64,000 bases of DNA from Mesorhizobium sp. M2A.F.Ca.ET.046.03.2.1 (GCF_003952425.1 NZ_CP034449.1:1736001-1800000); one strand, 5' to 3'. Shown: positions 17,488 to 26,221, counted from the stretch's first letter. Numbers and translations: made by a program. The notes: generated by a model not told the origin, from the sequence alone.

Positions 17488-18867
17488 TCAGATGCTCGCA
17501 AAAACGCTGTTCACAGCGTCGGCGGTCTTGGCGACGACGATGTCGGCCTCCTCGCGCGTCAGGCAGAGCGGCGGCGCGAAGCCGAGGATGTCGCCCTGCG
17601 GCATGGCGCGGCCTATGACGCCGCTGGCGGCCAGCGCGGTCGCAATCTGCGGCCCGGCCTTCAGCGCCGGATCGAAGAACACGCGGTCGTCGCGGTCCTT
17701 GACGAACTCGACCGCGGCCAGCATGCCGTCGCCGCGCACCTCACCGACATTCTTGTGGCCGCCGACGGCCCTGGCGAGCTCGGCGCGAAAGTAAGCGCCC
17801 ACCTCCCCGGCATTCCTGACCAGATCCATCTCGTCGATCAGCTCGAGATTGGCAACGCCCGCGGCGACGCAGATCGGGTGCGCCGAGTAGGTCCAGCCAT
17901 GGCCGAGCGATCCAAGCTTGTCGGATCCCTTGACCAGCACCTGCCAGACCTTGTCGGAGACGATGACGCCGGAGAGCGGCGCATAGGCCGAGGTCAGGCC
18001 CTTGGCGATGGTGATCAGGTCCGGCTTGATGCCGTAATGGTCGGAGCCGAACATCGTGCCGAGACGACCGAAGCCGGTCACCACCTCGTCGGCGACGAGC
18101 AGCACGTCATATTTGTTCAGCACGGCCTGGATCTTCTGCCAGTAGCCGGCCGGCGGCGGCACGATGCCACCGGTGCCGAGGATCGGCTCACCGATGAAGG
18201 CCGCGACCGTATCAGGGCCTTCGGCGAGGATCATCTCCTCGAGCTTGTCGGCGCAATGCTGCGAGAACTGCTCTTCGCTCATCGAGCGGTCGGCGCGGCG
18301 GAAATAATAGGGCGCCTCGGTGTGCAGGATCGGCGCGCGCGGCAGATCGAAGGCATTGTGGAACAGCTCCAACCCGGTCAGCGACCCGGTCATCACGCCG
18401 GAACCGTGATAGCCGCGCCAGCGCGAGATGATCTTCTTCTTCTCGGGACGACCCAAGACGTTGTTGTAATACCAGATCAGCTTGATGTTGGTCTCGTTGG
18501 CATCGGAGCCGGAGAGGCCGAAATAGACCCTCGACATGCCCTTCGGCGCGCGATCGATGATCATCTTGGCAAGCGTGATCGAGGCCTCGGTGCCGTGGCC
18601 GACATAGGCGTGATAGTAGGCGAGATTCCGGGCCTGTTCGGCAATGGCGTCGGCGATCTTCTGGCGGCCATAGCCGACATTGACGCAGTAGAGGCCGGCG
18701 AAGGCATCGATGCTCTTCTTGCCGGTGTTGTCCCAGACGGTGACGCCTTCGCCGCCGGCCATGATGCGGGCCGGCGATTCACCGCGCGCGTGCGTGCCCA
18801 TATGCGTCGAGGGATGGAAGAAGTGGTCGCGATCCCAGGCGGAGAGTTCGTTGGACTGTTCGAGCAT
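17488..18867 (-). CDS. doeD: Class III aminotransferase, likely diaminobutyrate transaminase of ectoine catabolism (DoeD/Atf)
   Basis: This 459-residue protein is a fold-type I PLP enzyme. GLYCVNVGYGRQKIADAIA is the N-terminal signature, WRGYHGSGVMTGSLTG binds the cofactor phosphate, VLLVADEVVTGFGRLGTMF holds the PLP-pyridine Asp, and ITIAKGLTSAYAPL carries the Schiff-base Lys. General class III enzymes of this type are often called aspartate aminotransferase family. Beside a doeC-type dehydrogenase, an AsnC regulator and eut genes, the best role is removal of the amino group of 2,4-diaminobutyrate to give aspartate semialdehyde. AGGAG lies 6 bases before the ATG. It follows the dehydrogenase gene by 36 bases in one operon. 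Confidence 0.8.
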   Translation of the reverse strand: MLEQSNELSAWDRDHFFHPSTHMGTHARGESPARIMAGGEGVTVWDNTGKKSIDAFAGLYCVNVGYGRQKIADAIAEQARNLAYYHAYVGHGTEASITLAKMIIDRAPKGMSRVYFGLSGSDANETNIKLIWYYNNVLGRPEKKKIISRWRGYHGSGVMTGSLTGLELFHNAFDLPRAPILHTEAPYYFRRADRSMSEEQFSQHCADKLEEMILAEGPDTVAAFIGEPILGTGGIVPPPAGYWQKIQAVLNKYDVLLVADEVVTGFGRLGTMFGSDHYGIKPDLITIAKGLTSAYAPLSGVIVSDKVWQVLVKGSDKLGSLGHGWTYSAHPICVAAGVANLELIDEMDLVRNAGEVGAYFRAELARAVGGHKNVGEVRGDGMLAAVEFVKDRDDRVFFDPALKAGPQIATALAASGVIGRAMPQGDILGFAPPLCLTREEADIVVAKTADAVNSVFASI

Positions 18868-18903
18868 TTTTTGACTCCTGACGAGAATGAGGGCCTGCGC
18901 AGC

Positions 18904-20397
18904 TTAGGCTACATCGAGGCAGAGGTATTTGAGGTCCGTAAAGGCTTCGAGGCCGTGGCGCGAGCCTTCGCGGCCGATGCCGGATTGCTTGACGCCGCCG
19001 AACGGGATCGGCGCGCCGGTGATCTTGACGCGGTTGATCGCGACCATGCCGTAGTCCAGCGCACGCCCCATGCGCGCCTGCCGCGCGCCGTTCTCGGTGA
19101 CGACATAGGCGACGAGGCCATATTCGGTGGCATTGGCGCGGGCGACGACTTCGCCCTCGTCGTCGAACGGAGTGACGTCGGCGACAGGCCCAAAAGTTTC
19201 CTCGCGCATGATCAGCGCTTCGTCCGGCACATCGACAAGCAGCGTCGGCTGGTAGAACAGCGGGCCGGCAGCGTGACGCTTGCCACCGGTCAGGCAGCGC
19301 GCGCCATGAGCGATTGCGTCGGCGACCTGTTCCTCGATCTTCTTGACCGCGCGCTCATGCATCAACGGCCCGATCTCGGCGTCCGCGGATAGCCCGTTGC
19401 CGACGCGAAGCTGCTCGATGCGGTGCGCGAAGGCGGCGCAAAAGCGGTCGTAGATCGGCCGCTGCACATAGATGCGGTTGGCGGCGAGACAGTCCTGGCC
19501 GGAGGTGGCGAATTTGGCGTCGAGCGCGATGGTCACCGCCCTGTCGATGTCGGCATCGTCGAACACGATCAGCGGCGCATGGCCGCCGAGCTCCATGACC
19601 AGGCGCTTCATCGTCGCAGCACTTTGCGCGGCGATCAGCCGGCCGACTTCGGTCGAGCCGGTGAAGCTCATGGCGCGGACCCTGGCGTCGGCGCACATGG
19701 CGCCAACGATGGTGCGCGCGTCGCCGGTGATGACGTTGAAGACACCGGCCGGCAACCCGGCGCGCTCGCCAAGTTCCGCCAGCGCCAGGGCCGACAGCGG
19801 CGTTTCGGAGGACGGATGCGCCACCACCGTGCAGCCGGCGGCAAGCGCGGCCGCGGCCTTGCGGGTGAGCATCGCCGACGGAAAATTCCACGGCGTGACG
19901 ACGCCGACCACGCCGAGCGGCTCGCGGCGCACCGACATCTCGGCGTTCGGCAGATGGCTGGTGACGCTTTCGGCGTTGAGGCGTTTCGCTTCCTCGGCAT
20001 ACCACTCGACGAAGGAGGCGGCGTAGTCGATTTCGCTCAGCGATTCCTTCAGCGGCTTGCCCTGCTCGAGCGTCATCAGCAGCGCCAGATCGTCCTTGGC
20101 GGCGATGATCAGATCGAACCATTTTCGCAAGATTTTCGAGCGCTCCTGCGGCAACAGCGCCCGCCAGCCGGGATACGCGCGGGATGCAGCGTTGATCGCC
20201 TTCGTCGTCTGGGCGGCATCGAGTGCCGCCACAAAGGCGATGGTAGCGCCGGTCGCCGGATCGGTGACCTCGAAACTTGCCGCCGCCTCGCTTGCCGTCC
20301 AGTGGCCGTCGACATAGGCGAGCGCGCGCAACAGGCGGCGATCGGCGAGGCGGTCGAGCGCTTCATGGTGGTTGGTGCGGGCAAAATGCGCGGACAT
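18904..20397 (-). CDS. doeC: Aldehyde dehydrogenase, likely aspartate-semialdehyde dehydrogenase of ectoine catabolism (DoeC/Ssd)
   Basis: This 497-residue ALDH-superfamily protein is close to succinate-semialdehyde dehydrogenases. VVTPWNFPSAMLTRKAAAAL is the cofactor-binding motif, FTGSTEVGRLIA the glycine motif, MELGGHAPLIVFDDADID holds the general-base Glu, and GQDCLAANRIYVQ holds the catalytic Cys. The C-terminal PFGGVKQSGIGREGS is typical. In ectoine degradation the ALDH partner of the transaminase oxidises aspartate semialdehyde to aspartate. The gene leads the minus-strand operon doeC-doeD-MDR. The His in GGHAP where Asn is common is a small departure near the nucleotide site. Substrate choice between succinate and aspartate semialdehyde rests on context. 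Confidence 0.82.
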   Translation of the reverse strand: MSAHFARTNHHEALDRLADRRLLRALAYVDGHWTASEAAASFEVTDPATGATIAFVAALDAAQTTKAINAASRAYPGWRALLPQERSKILRKWFDLIIAAKDDLALLMTLEQGKPLKESLSEIDYAASFVEWYAEEAKRLNAESVTSHLPNAEMSVRREPLGVVGVVTPWNFPSAMLTRKAAAALAAGCTVVAHPSSETPLSALALAELGERAGLPAGVFNVITGDARTIVGAMCADARVRAMSFTGSTEVGRLIAAQSAATMKRLVMELGGHAPLIVFDDADIDRAVTIALDAKFATSGQDCLAANRIYVQRPIYDRFCAAFAHRIEQLRVGNGLSADAEIGPLMHERAVKKIEEQVADAIAHGARCLTGGKRHAAGPLFYQPTLLVDVPDEALIMREETFGPVADVTPFDDEGEVVARANATEYGLVAYVVTENGARQARMGRALDYGMVAINRVKITGAPIPFGGVKQSGIGREGSRHGLEAFTDLKYLCLDVA

Positions 20398-20479
20398 CAG
20401 TCAAGTCTCCCGGTGTCGAGGCGATAGGGAGAGACTAGACGCGCGATCGAGACAAAGAGGCTGTTTCGGCGGTCCGATG

Positions 20480-20496
20480 TAGAGAGATTGTCTCTA
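20480..20496. promoter_or_regulatory. Candidate operator upstream of the doeC operon
   Basis: A perfect 6-base inverted repeat TAGAGA / TCTCTA is separated by GATTG, 83 bases upstream of the doeC start. The flanking TAGAGAGAT element recurs once on the minus strand at about 20528. The symmetry and location suggest a regulator site; the factor is unknown. Confidence 0.4.
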
Positions 20497-20583
20497 TTTG
20501 TCCGGGAGAGCAGGTCGATCTCTCTAGCTTGCCAGCTGGCGGGTGCCACCAAACGGTGAAAATTGGCCGAGGCTCCTCAGCCT

Positions 20584-20764
20584 CGTCATCCTTGGGCGAA
20601 GCAGGAGCGCAGCTCCGTCGCGGAGACCCAAGGATCCATGCCGTTACCTTGATCGAAGGGCGCAGCGGCACAGAATTCTGCACCGTCGCAATGCCTTAGC
20701 GTCGGCATGGATCCTCGGGTCTGCGCCGCGTCGCTTCGCTCCTTGCTCCGCCCGTGGATGACGA
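20584..20764. repeat. 181-base inverted-repeat element, copy 2
   Basis: It has the same architecture and length as the copy at 9444-9624. It opens CGTCATCC, carries CAGAATTCTG near the centre, and has a right arm containing GTCGCTTCGCTCCTTGCTCC, ending GGATGACG. The left arm has diverged more than the right. Confidence 0.85.
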
Positions 20765-20809
20765 AGTGCGGACGTTTCGGCTAATCTCCACGCTGATCGC
20801 GAGGCCGAC

Positions 20810-21301
20810 TCACCCTTGCTCCGGCAGCAGGTCGGCCACCGGCAGCACGGTCTCGTCCTTGACCGTCTTGGTGACGATGTAGGTGAAGTAGCGGTCGATG
20901 CCGATCTCGCGTTCGAGCAGACCGTCGACCAGCCGCTGATAGGCGTCGATGTCGCGCGCCATGACCTTCAGCACGTAATCGACGCCGCCGCCTACCGACC
21001 AGCAGGCGACGATCTCCGGGACATCCCGCACCACCCGCTCGAACCGGTCGAAGTCGGCCTGGCGATGGTTGGCCAGCGTCACCTCCATCAGCACGGTCGC
21101 CACCGGCGCGATGACGCGCATGGCGATCGCGGCGTGATAGCCGGTGACGATGCCGGCTTTCTCCAGCTTGCGCAGCCGCATCCAGCACGGCGTCGGCGAC
21201 AGGCCGACCTTCTCGGCCAGCGCCAGCTTGGTGATGCGCCCGTCGCGTTGGATGGCGTCGAGAATCCTGAGGTCGATCGGATCGAGCTTCGCTGCCGCCA
21301 T
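20810..21301 (-). CDS. AsnC/Lrp-family regulator of the ectoine utilisation region
   Basis: This 163-residue protein has the classic Lrp layout. An N-terminal winged helix-turn-helix (LDPIDLRILDAIQRDGRITK to KVGLSPTPCWMRLRKLEKAGI) is followed by a RAM ligand-binding domain with the ACWSVGGGVDYVLKVMARD core. Ectoine catabolic clusters commonly carry an asnC gene next to the eut or doe genes. Here it is divergent from the MocR regulator across 83 bases and sits before the doeC operon on the same strand. It is therefore a likely feed-forward regulator of the degradation genes. The effector cannot be read from sequence. Confidence 0.85.
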   Translation of the reverse strand: MAAAKLDPIDLRILDAIQRDGRITKLALAEKVGLSPTPCWMRLRKLEKAGIVTGYHAAIAMRVIAPVATVLMEVTLANHRQADFDRFERVVRDVPEIVACWSVGGGVDYVLKVMARDIDAYQRLVDGLLEREIGIDRYFTYIVTKTVKDETVLPVADLLPEQG

Positions 21302-21382
21302 GCGGTATCCGCCTTTCGTTCAGGACACCATGACGATGCATTATTTCGATTGTCAATTGCACTGATTTCGATCTCTAATAAG

Positions 21383-21390
21383 TCATGACA
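21383..21390. promoter_or_regulatory. Candidate EnuR half-site at its own start codon
   Basis: TCATGACA covers the enuR start region and is the reverse complement of the TGTCATGA found at 22821 before ehuA. The surrounding 83-base divergent region is AT-rich compared with the genes on either side. Confidence 0.35.
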
Positions 21391-22770
21391 TTATGGCAGC
21401 CAGATCCTGCTCTCATTCGCCGCCCGGCCTATCTCTCGCTGGCCGACCAGTTCGCCCGCGCCATCCATGACGGGCGGCTGGCCAACGGCACGCGGCTGCC
21501 GACGCACCGCCGGCTGGCGGACGATCTGAAGCTTTCGGTGCAGACCGTCAGCCGCGCTTATGAGGAATTGATCCGCCGCGGCCTGATTTCCGGCGAGGTC
21601 GGCCGCGGCAGCTTCGTGCAGACGCAGCGCCGGGAACCGGAGCCGCCGTACATTCCGGAGCGGCTGGGCGAGGTCATCGACCTTTCCATCCTGAAGCCGG
21701 TCTGCGAGCCGATGCATCTGGAAAAACTGAAGCAGGCGCTGGGCTGGCTCGCCGAGAACCTGCCGTCAAGCTCGGCCCTGTCGTTCCGGCCGAACATGGT
21801 TTTCCCGCGCCACCGCGCGGTGGCTGTCGAGTGGTTGAAGCTTTGCGGGCTGGAGGCGTCGCCGCAGAACATCAGCCTCACAAACGGCGCCACCGCCGGC
21901 ATGACGGTGGCGCTGATGAGCGTGGCGCCACCCGGCTCGACGGTCGCGACGGAGGCGATCGGCCACCACACGCTGGTGCCACTTGCGCGCTATCTTGGCT
22001 TCAACCTGGAAGGGCTACCGATCGACGGCAACGGGCTGATCCCCGAGGCGCTCGACGAGGCCTGCCGTCTCTCGGACATTCGCGCCGTCTTCGTGCAGCC
22101 CTCGGTGATCAACCCCACGGCGACCCTGATGGACGCCGCCCGCCGCGAGCAGATCGCCGCGGTCGCGCGCAAGCACGACATCGCCATCATCGAGAACGAC
22201 GTGCTGGGGCCGCTGGTCGAAGGCCGGCCGCCGGCGGTCGCCGCGTTTGCGCCGGAGCGGACGCTCTACGTCACCTCCTTCACCAAGATCACCGTGCCCG
22301 GCCTGCGCATCGGTTATCTGGCGGTGCCGGACCGCTATGTCGCCGCCGTCGCCAACCGCCACCTCGTCTCGAACTGGATGGCGACCCCGATGGTGGCGGA
22401 GATCGCCACGCGCTGGGTGAACGACGGCACGGCGATGGAACTGGTCAACTGGCAGCGCGCGGCGCTGAGGCGACGCCAGGAGATTGCCGCCGAAATGCTG
22501 GCGGGCGTCGATTACCGCGTCCATCGCGACGGGCTGCATCTGTGGCTCGAGCTGCCGGGCGACCGCGCCGAGGAAAGCTTTGTCTCTCAAGCGCGCCTGC
22601 GCGGCGTGGCGATCGCGCCGGGCACTTCGTTCCGCATCGCTGACACGCCATGGCATCCGGCCGTGCGCATCTCGCTCGGATCGACCACAGAGGGGGAACT
22701 GCGGGTGGGCCTGAGCGTTGTCGCCAAGCTGCTGCTCGGCGATCCGGAGCATCTCCTGCTCGCCATCTGA
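21385..22770 (+). CDS. enuR: MocR/GntR-type PLP-dependent regulator of ectoine utilisation (EnuR)
   Basis: This 461-residue protein joins an N-terminal GntR winged helix (TRLPTHRRLADDLKLSVQTV, then SRAYEELIRRGLISGEVGRG) to an aminotransferase-like domain. PLP would be held by the Lys in YVTSFTKITVPGLRIGYL, about residue 301, close to the position of the known PLP lysine in EnuR. In characterised systems EnuR is a repressor released by N-acetyl-diaminobutyrate or diaminobutyrate, intermediates of ectoine breakdown. It lies directly upstream of ehuA in the same direction and is divergent from the AsnC gene. Its ATG overlaps a TCATGACA motif that recurs before ehuA, which suggests autoregulation. 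Confidence 0.88.
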   Translation: MTLWQPDPALIRRPAYLSLADQFARAIHDGRLANGTRLPTHRRLADDLKLSVQTVSRAYEELIRRGLISGEVGRGSFVQTQRREPEPPYIPERLGEVIDLSILKPVCEPMHLEKLKQALGWLAENLPSSSALSFRPNMVFPRHRAVAVEWLKLCGLEASPQNISLTNGATAGMTVALMSVAPPGSTVATEAIGHHTLVPLARYLGFNLEGLPIDGNGLIPEALDEACRLSDIRAVFVQPSVINPTATLMDAARREQIAAVARKHDIAIIENDVLGPLVEGRPPAVAAFAPERTLYVTSFTKITVPGLRIGYLAVPDRYVAAVANRHLVSNWMATPMVAEIATRWVNDGTAMELVNWQRAALRRRQEIAAEMLAGVDYRVHRDGLHLWLELPGDRAEESFVSQARLRGVAIAPGTSFRIADTPWHPAVRISLGSTTEGELRVGLSVVAKLLLGDPEHLLLAI

Positions 22771-22820
22771 TGCACAAAAGGAGTCCAGATTGCCCTGAAA
22801 TTGTGCCGCGCCGGAAATAT

Positions 22821-22854
22821 TGTCATGATATTATTTTCCTAATTGACATGATTT
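22821..22854. promoter_or_regulatory. Candidate EnuR operator and ehuA promoter
   Basis: Two direct copies of TGWCATGATWT (22821-22831 and 22844-22854) start 23 bases apart, about two helix turns. The second overlaps a TTGACA box at 22843-22848 that could serve as -35 for ehuA (start 22881). The -10 is weak. A regulator bound here would cover the promoter, in line with repression by EnuR. Confidence 0.45.
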
Positions 22855-22880
22855 GGTACGTTTCGCATCGTTAAGGGCAT

Positions 22881-23693
22881 ATGCTTCTCCAGCAACGGGG
22901 AAATGGATTGCCCGCGCCCATCATCAAGGTCGATGTGATTTCGAAGAGCTTCGGCACCTTCAAGGTGCTGGACGGTTTGTCGATGCAGGTGATGCCCGGC
23001 GAGAAGCTGGCGCTGATCGGTCCGTCCGGCTCCGGCAAGACGACGATCCTGCGCATCCTGATGACCTTGGAGAAGATCGACGGCGGCCACATCCAGGTCG
23101 ATGGCGAGCAGCTCTACCACATGAAGCGCAACGGCCAGCTGCTGCCGGCCGACGAGCGCCACCTGGCCAGGATGCGACAGAAGATCGGCATGGTCTTCCA
23201 GCTCTTCAATCTCTTTCCGCACAAATGCGTCATGGACAACGTGACGCTGGCGCCGATGCTGACCAAGGGCGTCGCGCGCGCCGCCGCCGAGAAACGGGCG
23301 ATGGAACTGCTCGACATGGTGGGCCTCGCCGACAAGGCGAAAGCGATGCCGGCGCAGCTCTCCGGCGGCCAGAAGCAGCGCGTGGCGATCGCGCGCGCGT
23401 TGGCGCTGTCGCCCAAGATCATGCTGTTCGACGAGGTCACCTCGGCGCTCGACCCGGAGCTGGTCGAGGAGGTGCTCAACGTCATGCGCAAGCTCGCGGC
23501 CGAGACCGACATGACGATGCTTCTGGTCACCCATGAGATGGGCTTCGCCCACGACTTCGCCGACCGCGTGCTGTTCTTCGACCGCGGCAGGATCGTCGAG
23601 GAAGGCAAGCCCGATGAGATTTTCCGCCATCCCAAGCAGGAAAGAACGCAGAGCTTCCTGAAGAAGATCATCGCGGCCGGACATCGCGTCTGA
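22881..23693 (+). CDS. ehuA: Ectoine/hydroxyectoine ABC transporter ATP-binding protein
   Basis: This 270-residue ABC ATPase is of the polar amino acid type. Walker A is GPSGSGKTT, the Q-loop is [11 protein letters not shown], the signature is LSGGQKQR and Walker B is [12 protein letters not shown], followed by the switch histidine in [10 protein letters not shown]. It powers uptake by EhuC and EhuD of substrate delivered by EhuB. It is the first structural gene after enuR. The ATG at 22881 has AAGGG just upstream; a TTG at 22908 nearer to the conserved start of the domain is an alternative. Confidence 0.88.
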   Translation: MLLQQRGNGLPAPIIKVDVISKSFGTFKVLDGLSMQVMPGEKLALIGPSGSGKTTILRILMTLEKIDGGHIQVDGEQLYHMKRNGQLLPADERHLARMRQKIGMVFQLFNLFPHKCVMDNVTLAPMLTKGVARAAAEKRAMELLDMVGLADKAKAMPAQLSGGQKQRVAIARALALSPKIMLFDEVTSALDPELVEEVLNVMRKLAAETDMTMLLVTHEMGFAHDFADRVLFFDRGRIVEEGKPDEIFRHPKQERTQSFLKKIIAAGHRV

Positions 23694-23787
23694 CCGCTAT
23701 GCAGACGGGCGGCGCAAGCTGTCCACGGGCGGCCCAAGGCCGTCCCGAACCGAGCAGACCAATAACAGAAACAAGGAGTTGGGAACG

Positions 23788-24639
23788 ATGAAGAAACTTG
23801 GGATTCTGGCTGGCGTCGCCGGCCTCGCAGTGAGCACGATGCTGCTCGCCTCCGGCGCGCGTTCGGCCGACGATGCAAAGCTGGAGCAGCTCAAGCAGCA
23901 GGGCTTTGCCCGCGTCGCCATCGCCAACGAGCCGCCCTATACGGCGGTGGCCGCCGACGGCAAGGTCTCGGGCGCGGCGCCGGACGTGGCGCGCGAGATC
24001 TTCAAGCGTCTCGGCGTCAACGACATCGTCGCCTCCATCTCCGAATATGGCGCCATGATCCCCGGCTTGCAGGCCGGCCGCTTCGACGTCGTCACCGCCG
24101 GCCTGTTCATGAAGCCGGAGCGTTGCGCGGCGGTCGCCTATTCCGAACCGGTGCTGTGCGACGCCGAGGCGATGCTGGTGAAGAAGGGCAATCCGAAAGG
24201 CTTCAAGAGCTATGAGGATATCGCCAAGGACAGCTCCGCCACCGTCGGCGCGCCCGGCGGCGGCACCGAGGAGAAGCTGGCGCTCAATGCCGGCGTGCCG
24301 CGCGATCGCGTGGTCGTCGTGCCGGACGGCCAGAGCGGCCTGAAGATGGTGCAGGACGGCCGCATCGACGCCTATTCGCTGCCGGTTCTGTCGATCAACG
24401 ACCTGATGAAGAAGGCCAATGATCCGAACCTCGAAGTGATCGCGCCGGTGCAGGGCGCTCCGGTCTATTGCGACGGCGCCGCTTTCAAGAAGGGCGACGA
24501 GGCGCTGCGCGACGCCTATGACGTCGAGCTCGCCAAGCTGAAGAAGTCCGGCGAGTTCGCCAAGATCATCGAGCCCTACGGCTTCTCCGCCAAGGCGGCG
24601 ATGTCGACGACCCGCGAGAAGCTCTGCGCGGCGAAGTAA
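23788..24639 (+). CDS. ehuB: Ectoine/hydroxyectoine periplasmic binding protein
   Basis: This 283-residue type II solute-binding protein has a signal peptide (LGILAGVAGLAVSTMLLASG, then cleavage near SARSADD). The mature part shows the amino-acid-binding fold: RVAIANEPPYTAV, APDVAREIFKRLGV and LQAGRFDVVTAGLFMKPERC. The ATG at 23788 is preceded by AAGGAG at the right distance. In this operon it should bind ectoine and 5-hydroxyectoine in the periplasm and pass them to EhuCD. A long palindromic repeat follows directly and separates it from ehuC. Confidence 0.87.
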   Translation: MKKLGILAGVAGLAVSTMLLASGARSADDAKLEQLKQQGFARVAIANEPPYTAVAADGKVSGAAPDVAREIFKRLGVNDIVASISEYGAMIPGLQAGRFDVVTAGLFMKPERCAAVAYSEPVLCDAEAMLVKKGNPKGFKSYEDIAKDSSATVGAPGGGTEEKLALNAGVPRDRVVVVPDGQSGLKMVQDGRIDAYSLPVLSINDLMKKANDPNLEVIAPVQGAPVYCDGAAFKKGDEALRDAYDVELAKLKKSGEFAKIIEPYGFSAKAAMSTTREKLCAAK

Positions 24640-24647
24640 GGCGCTCT

Positions 24648-24838
24648 TTGCCTTCTCGTCGCTTGCGGGGAGAAGGTGTCACGAAGTGACGGATGAGGGG
24701 CGGCGCCAAGATATCAGAAGCTGGCTCCGCCCCTCATCTGCCTGCCGGCTTTCGTCGCTCGAAAAGCCAAGCAATTGGCTTTTCGTTCGCTGCGCGAACC
24801 GCTCCTCAACTCCCCGTGAACGGGGAGAAGGGACTTGA
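24648..24838. repeat. Mosaic palindromic repeat between ehuB and ehuC
   Basis: The element contains GGGGAGAAGG and CCCCTCAT blocks arranged as inverted repeats, plus a perfect 11-base hairpin CGAAAAGCCAA-GCAA-TTGGCTTTTCG at about 24761-24786. On the transcribed strand its loop is GCAA, a GNRA-type tetraloop. Related blocks occur at 43114, 51104, 52581, 56870, 62244 and 63691. It lies inside the operon, straight after the binding-protein gene. Confidence 0.85.
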
Positions 24839-24885
24839 CGCGGCTGCCCCGCACAACCGCAAACGATAGGAAATTTTACACTCAG

Positions 24886-25545
24886 ATGACCCAGTGGTCC
24901 GGCTATCTCGGCCTGATATTGCAGGGAGCGCTTGTCACCATCGAGCTGACGCTGATGGGGTCGGTGCTCGCGCTGATCATGGCTTTCCTTGCCGGCATGG
25001 GGCGCGTGTCGCGCTTCTTCATCCTGCGCGCGATCGCCACGGCCTATATCGAATTCTTCCGCGGCACCTCGATCTTCGTGCAGCTGTTCTGGGCCTATTT
25101 CGTCCTTCCTTTCGCCGGCCTGTCGCTGACCCCACTGCAGGCCGGCGTGCTGGCGCTGGGCTTGAATGTCGGCGCCTATGCGGCGGAAGTTGTGCGCGGC
25201 GCCATCCTGTCGGTCGGCCGCGAGCAATATGAGGCCTGCACGGCGCTCAATCTCGGCCGCTGGCAGGGCATGCGGCACGTGATCCTGCCGCAGGCGCTGC
25301 TGGTCATGCTGCCGACCTTCGGCAACAACGCGATCGAGCTGCTCAAGGCGACCTCGGTCGTCTCGCTGATCTCGCTCGCCGACCTGACCTTCCAGGCGCA
25401 GGTGGTGCGTTCGCAGACCGGCAGCACGCTGATGCCGTTCCTATCCGTGCTGATCATCTATTTCGCGCTGGCGCTAATCATCTCCTGGGGCGTGCGGACG
25501 CTGGAACGCCGCATGGCGCGCGGGCTTGATGGGGTGCGCGTCTGA
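24886..25545 (+). CDS. ehuC: Ectoine/hydroxyectoine ABC transporter permease EhuC
   Basis: This 219-residue membrane protein of the His/Glu/Gln/Arg permease family has about five hydrophobic helices and the EAA loop YEACTALNLGRWQGMRHVIL, which contacts the ATPase. Its N-terminal EFFRGTSIFVQLFWAYF motif is typical. The ATG at 24886 (MTQWSGYLGLILQG) matches the family start; upstream codons in the same frame run into the repeat. It forms the channel with EhuD. Confidence 0.85.
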   Translation: MTQWSGYLGLILQGALVTIELTLMGSVLALIMAFLAGMGRVSRFFILRAIATAYIEFFRGTSIFVQLFWAYFVLPFAGLSLTPLQAGVLALGLNVGAYAAEVVRGAILSVGREQYEACTALNLGRWQGMRHVILPQALLVMLPTFGNNAIELLKATSVVSLISLADLTFQAQVVRSQTGSTLMPFLSVLIIYFALALIISWGVRTLERRMARGLDGVRV

Positions 25546-25561
25546 TGGATTGGGCCAAATA

Positions 25562-26221
25562 ATGGACTGGGATTGGAACTTCGTCTGGGAGATCATGCCG
25601 ACCCTGATCCAGGGCGTGAAGATCACCATATTGGCAACCATTCTGGGCTCGATCCTGGCGGCGATCGTGGGGCTCGGGATTGCGCTTGCGCGGCGCTCGG
25701 AGAACCGGCTCGTCGCGCGCAGCATCGGCTGGTTCGCCGAGTTCATCCGCGGCACGCCGCTTCTGGTGCAGCTCTATTTCATCTTCTACGTGCTGCCCGA
25801 TATCGGCATCCTGTTGCCGCCGCTGGTGGCCGGCGTGATCGGGCTTGGGCTGCACTACGGAACCTATACTGCCGAGGTCTACCGCGCCGGCATCGACAAC
25901 GTGCCGCGCGGCCAGTGGGAGGCGGCCAAGGCCTGCAATCTCAACGGACGCCACACCTGGACGCATATCATCCTGCCGCAGGCGATCCCGCCGATGATCC
26001 CGGCCCTGGCCAACTATTTCATCGCCATGTTCAAGGAGACGCCGCTGCTTTCGGCGATCACAGTGCTTGAACTGATGAACCAGGCGAAGAGCGTCGCCAA
26101 CACCTACTACCGCTACATCGAGCCGATGACGCTGGTCGGCGCCTTCTTCCTCGTCATCAGCCTCTGCTCCGTCGTGCTGTTGCGCTGGCTGGAGCATCGC
26201 TACGGCAGGATCGAAAGATGA
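25562..26221 (+). CDS. ehuD: Ectoine/hydroxyectoine ABC transporter permease EhuD
   Basis: This 219-residue permease is a paralogue of EhuC, with EFIRGTPLLVQLYFIFYVLP and the EAA loop WEAAKACNLNGRHTWTHIIL. The start ATG at 25562 gives MDWDWNFVWEIMP; upstream frame is open back to 25526 but overlaps ehuC. The stop overlaps the eutA start by 4 bases (ATGA), linking uptake and catabolism in one transcript. Confidence 0.85.
   Translation: MDWDWNFVWEIMPTLIQGVKITILATILGSILAAIVGLGIALARRSENRLVARSIGWFAEFIRGTPLLVQLYFIFYVLPDIGILLPPLVAGVIGLGLHYGTYTAEVYRAGIDNVPRGQWEAAKACNLNGRHTWTHIILPQAIPPMIPALANYFIAMFKETPLLSAITVLELMNQAKSVANTYYRYIEPMTLVGAFFLVISLCSVVLLRWLEHRYGRIER

Larger units (their letters stand above)
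20398..20809. other. Intergenic region, 412 bases, upstream of the doeC operon
   Basis: There is no gene. The doeC-proximal part holds a palindrome TAGAGA-N5-TCTCTA (20480-20496) and a further half, GATCTCTCTAG (about 20518-20528). The Lrp-proximal part is taken up by the 181-base repeat at 20584-20764. The promoter of the doeC operon should be near the palindrome, which could bind the AsnC-type or the MocR-type regulator. Confidence 0.55.
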
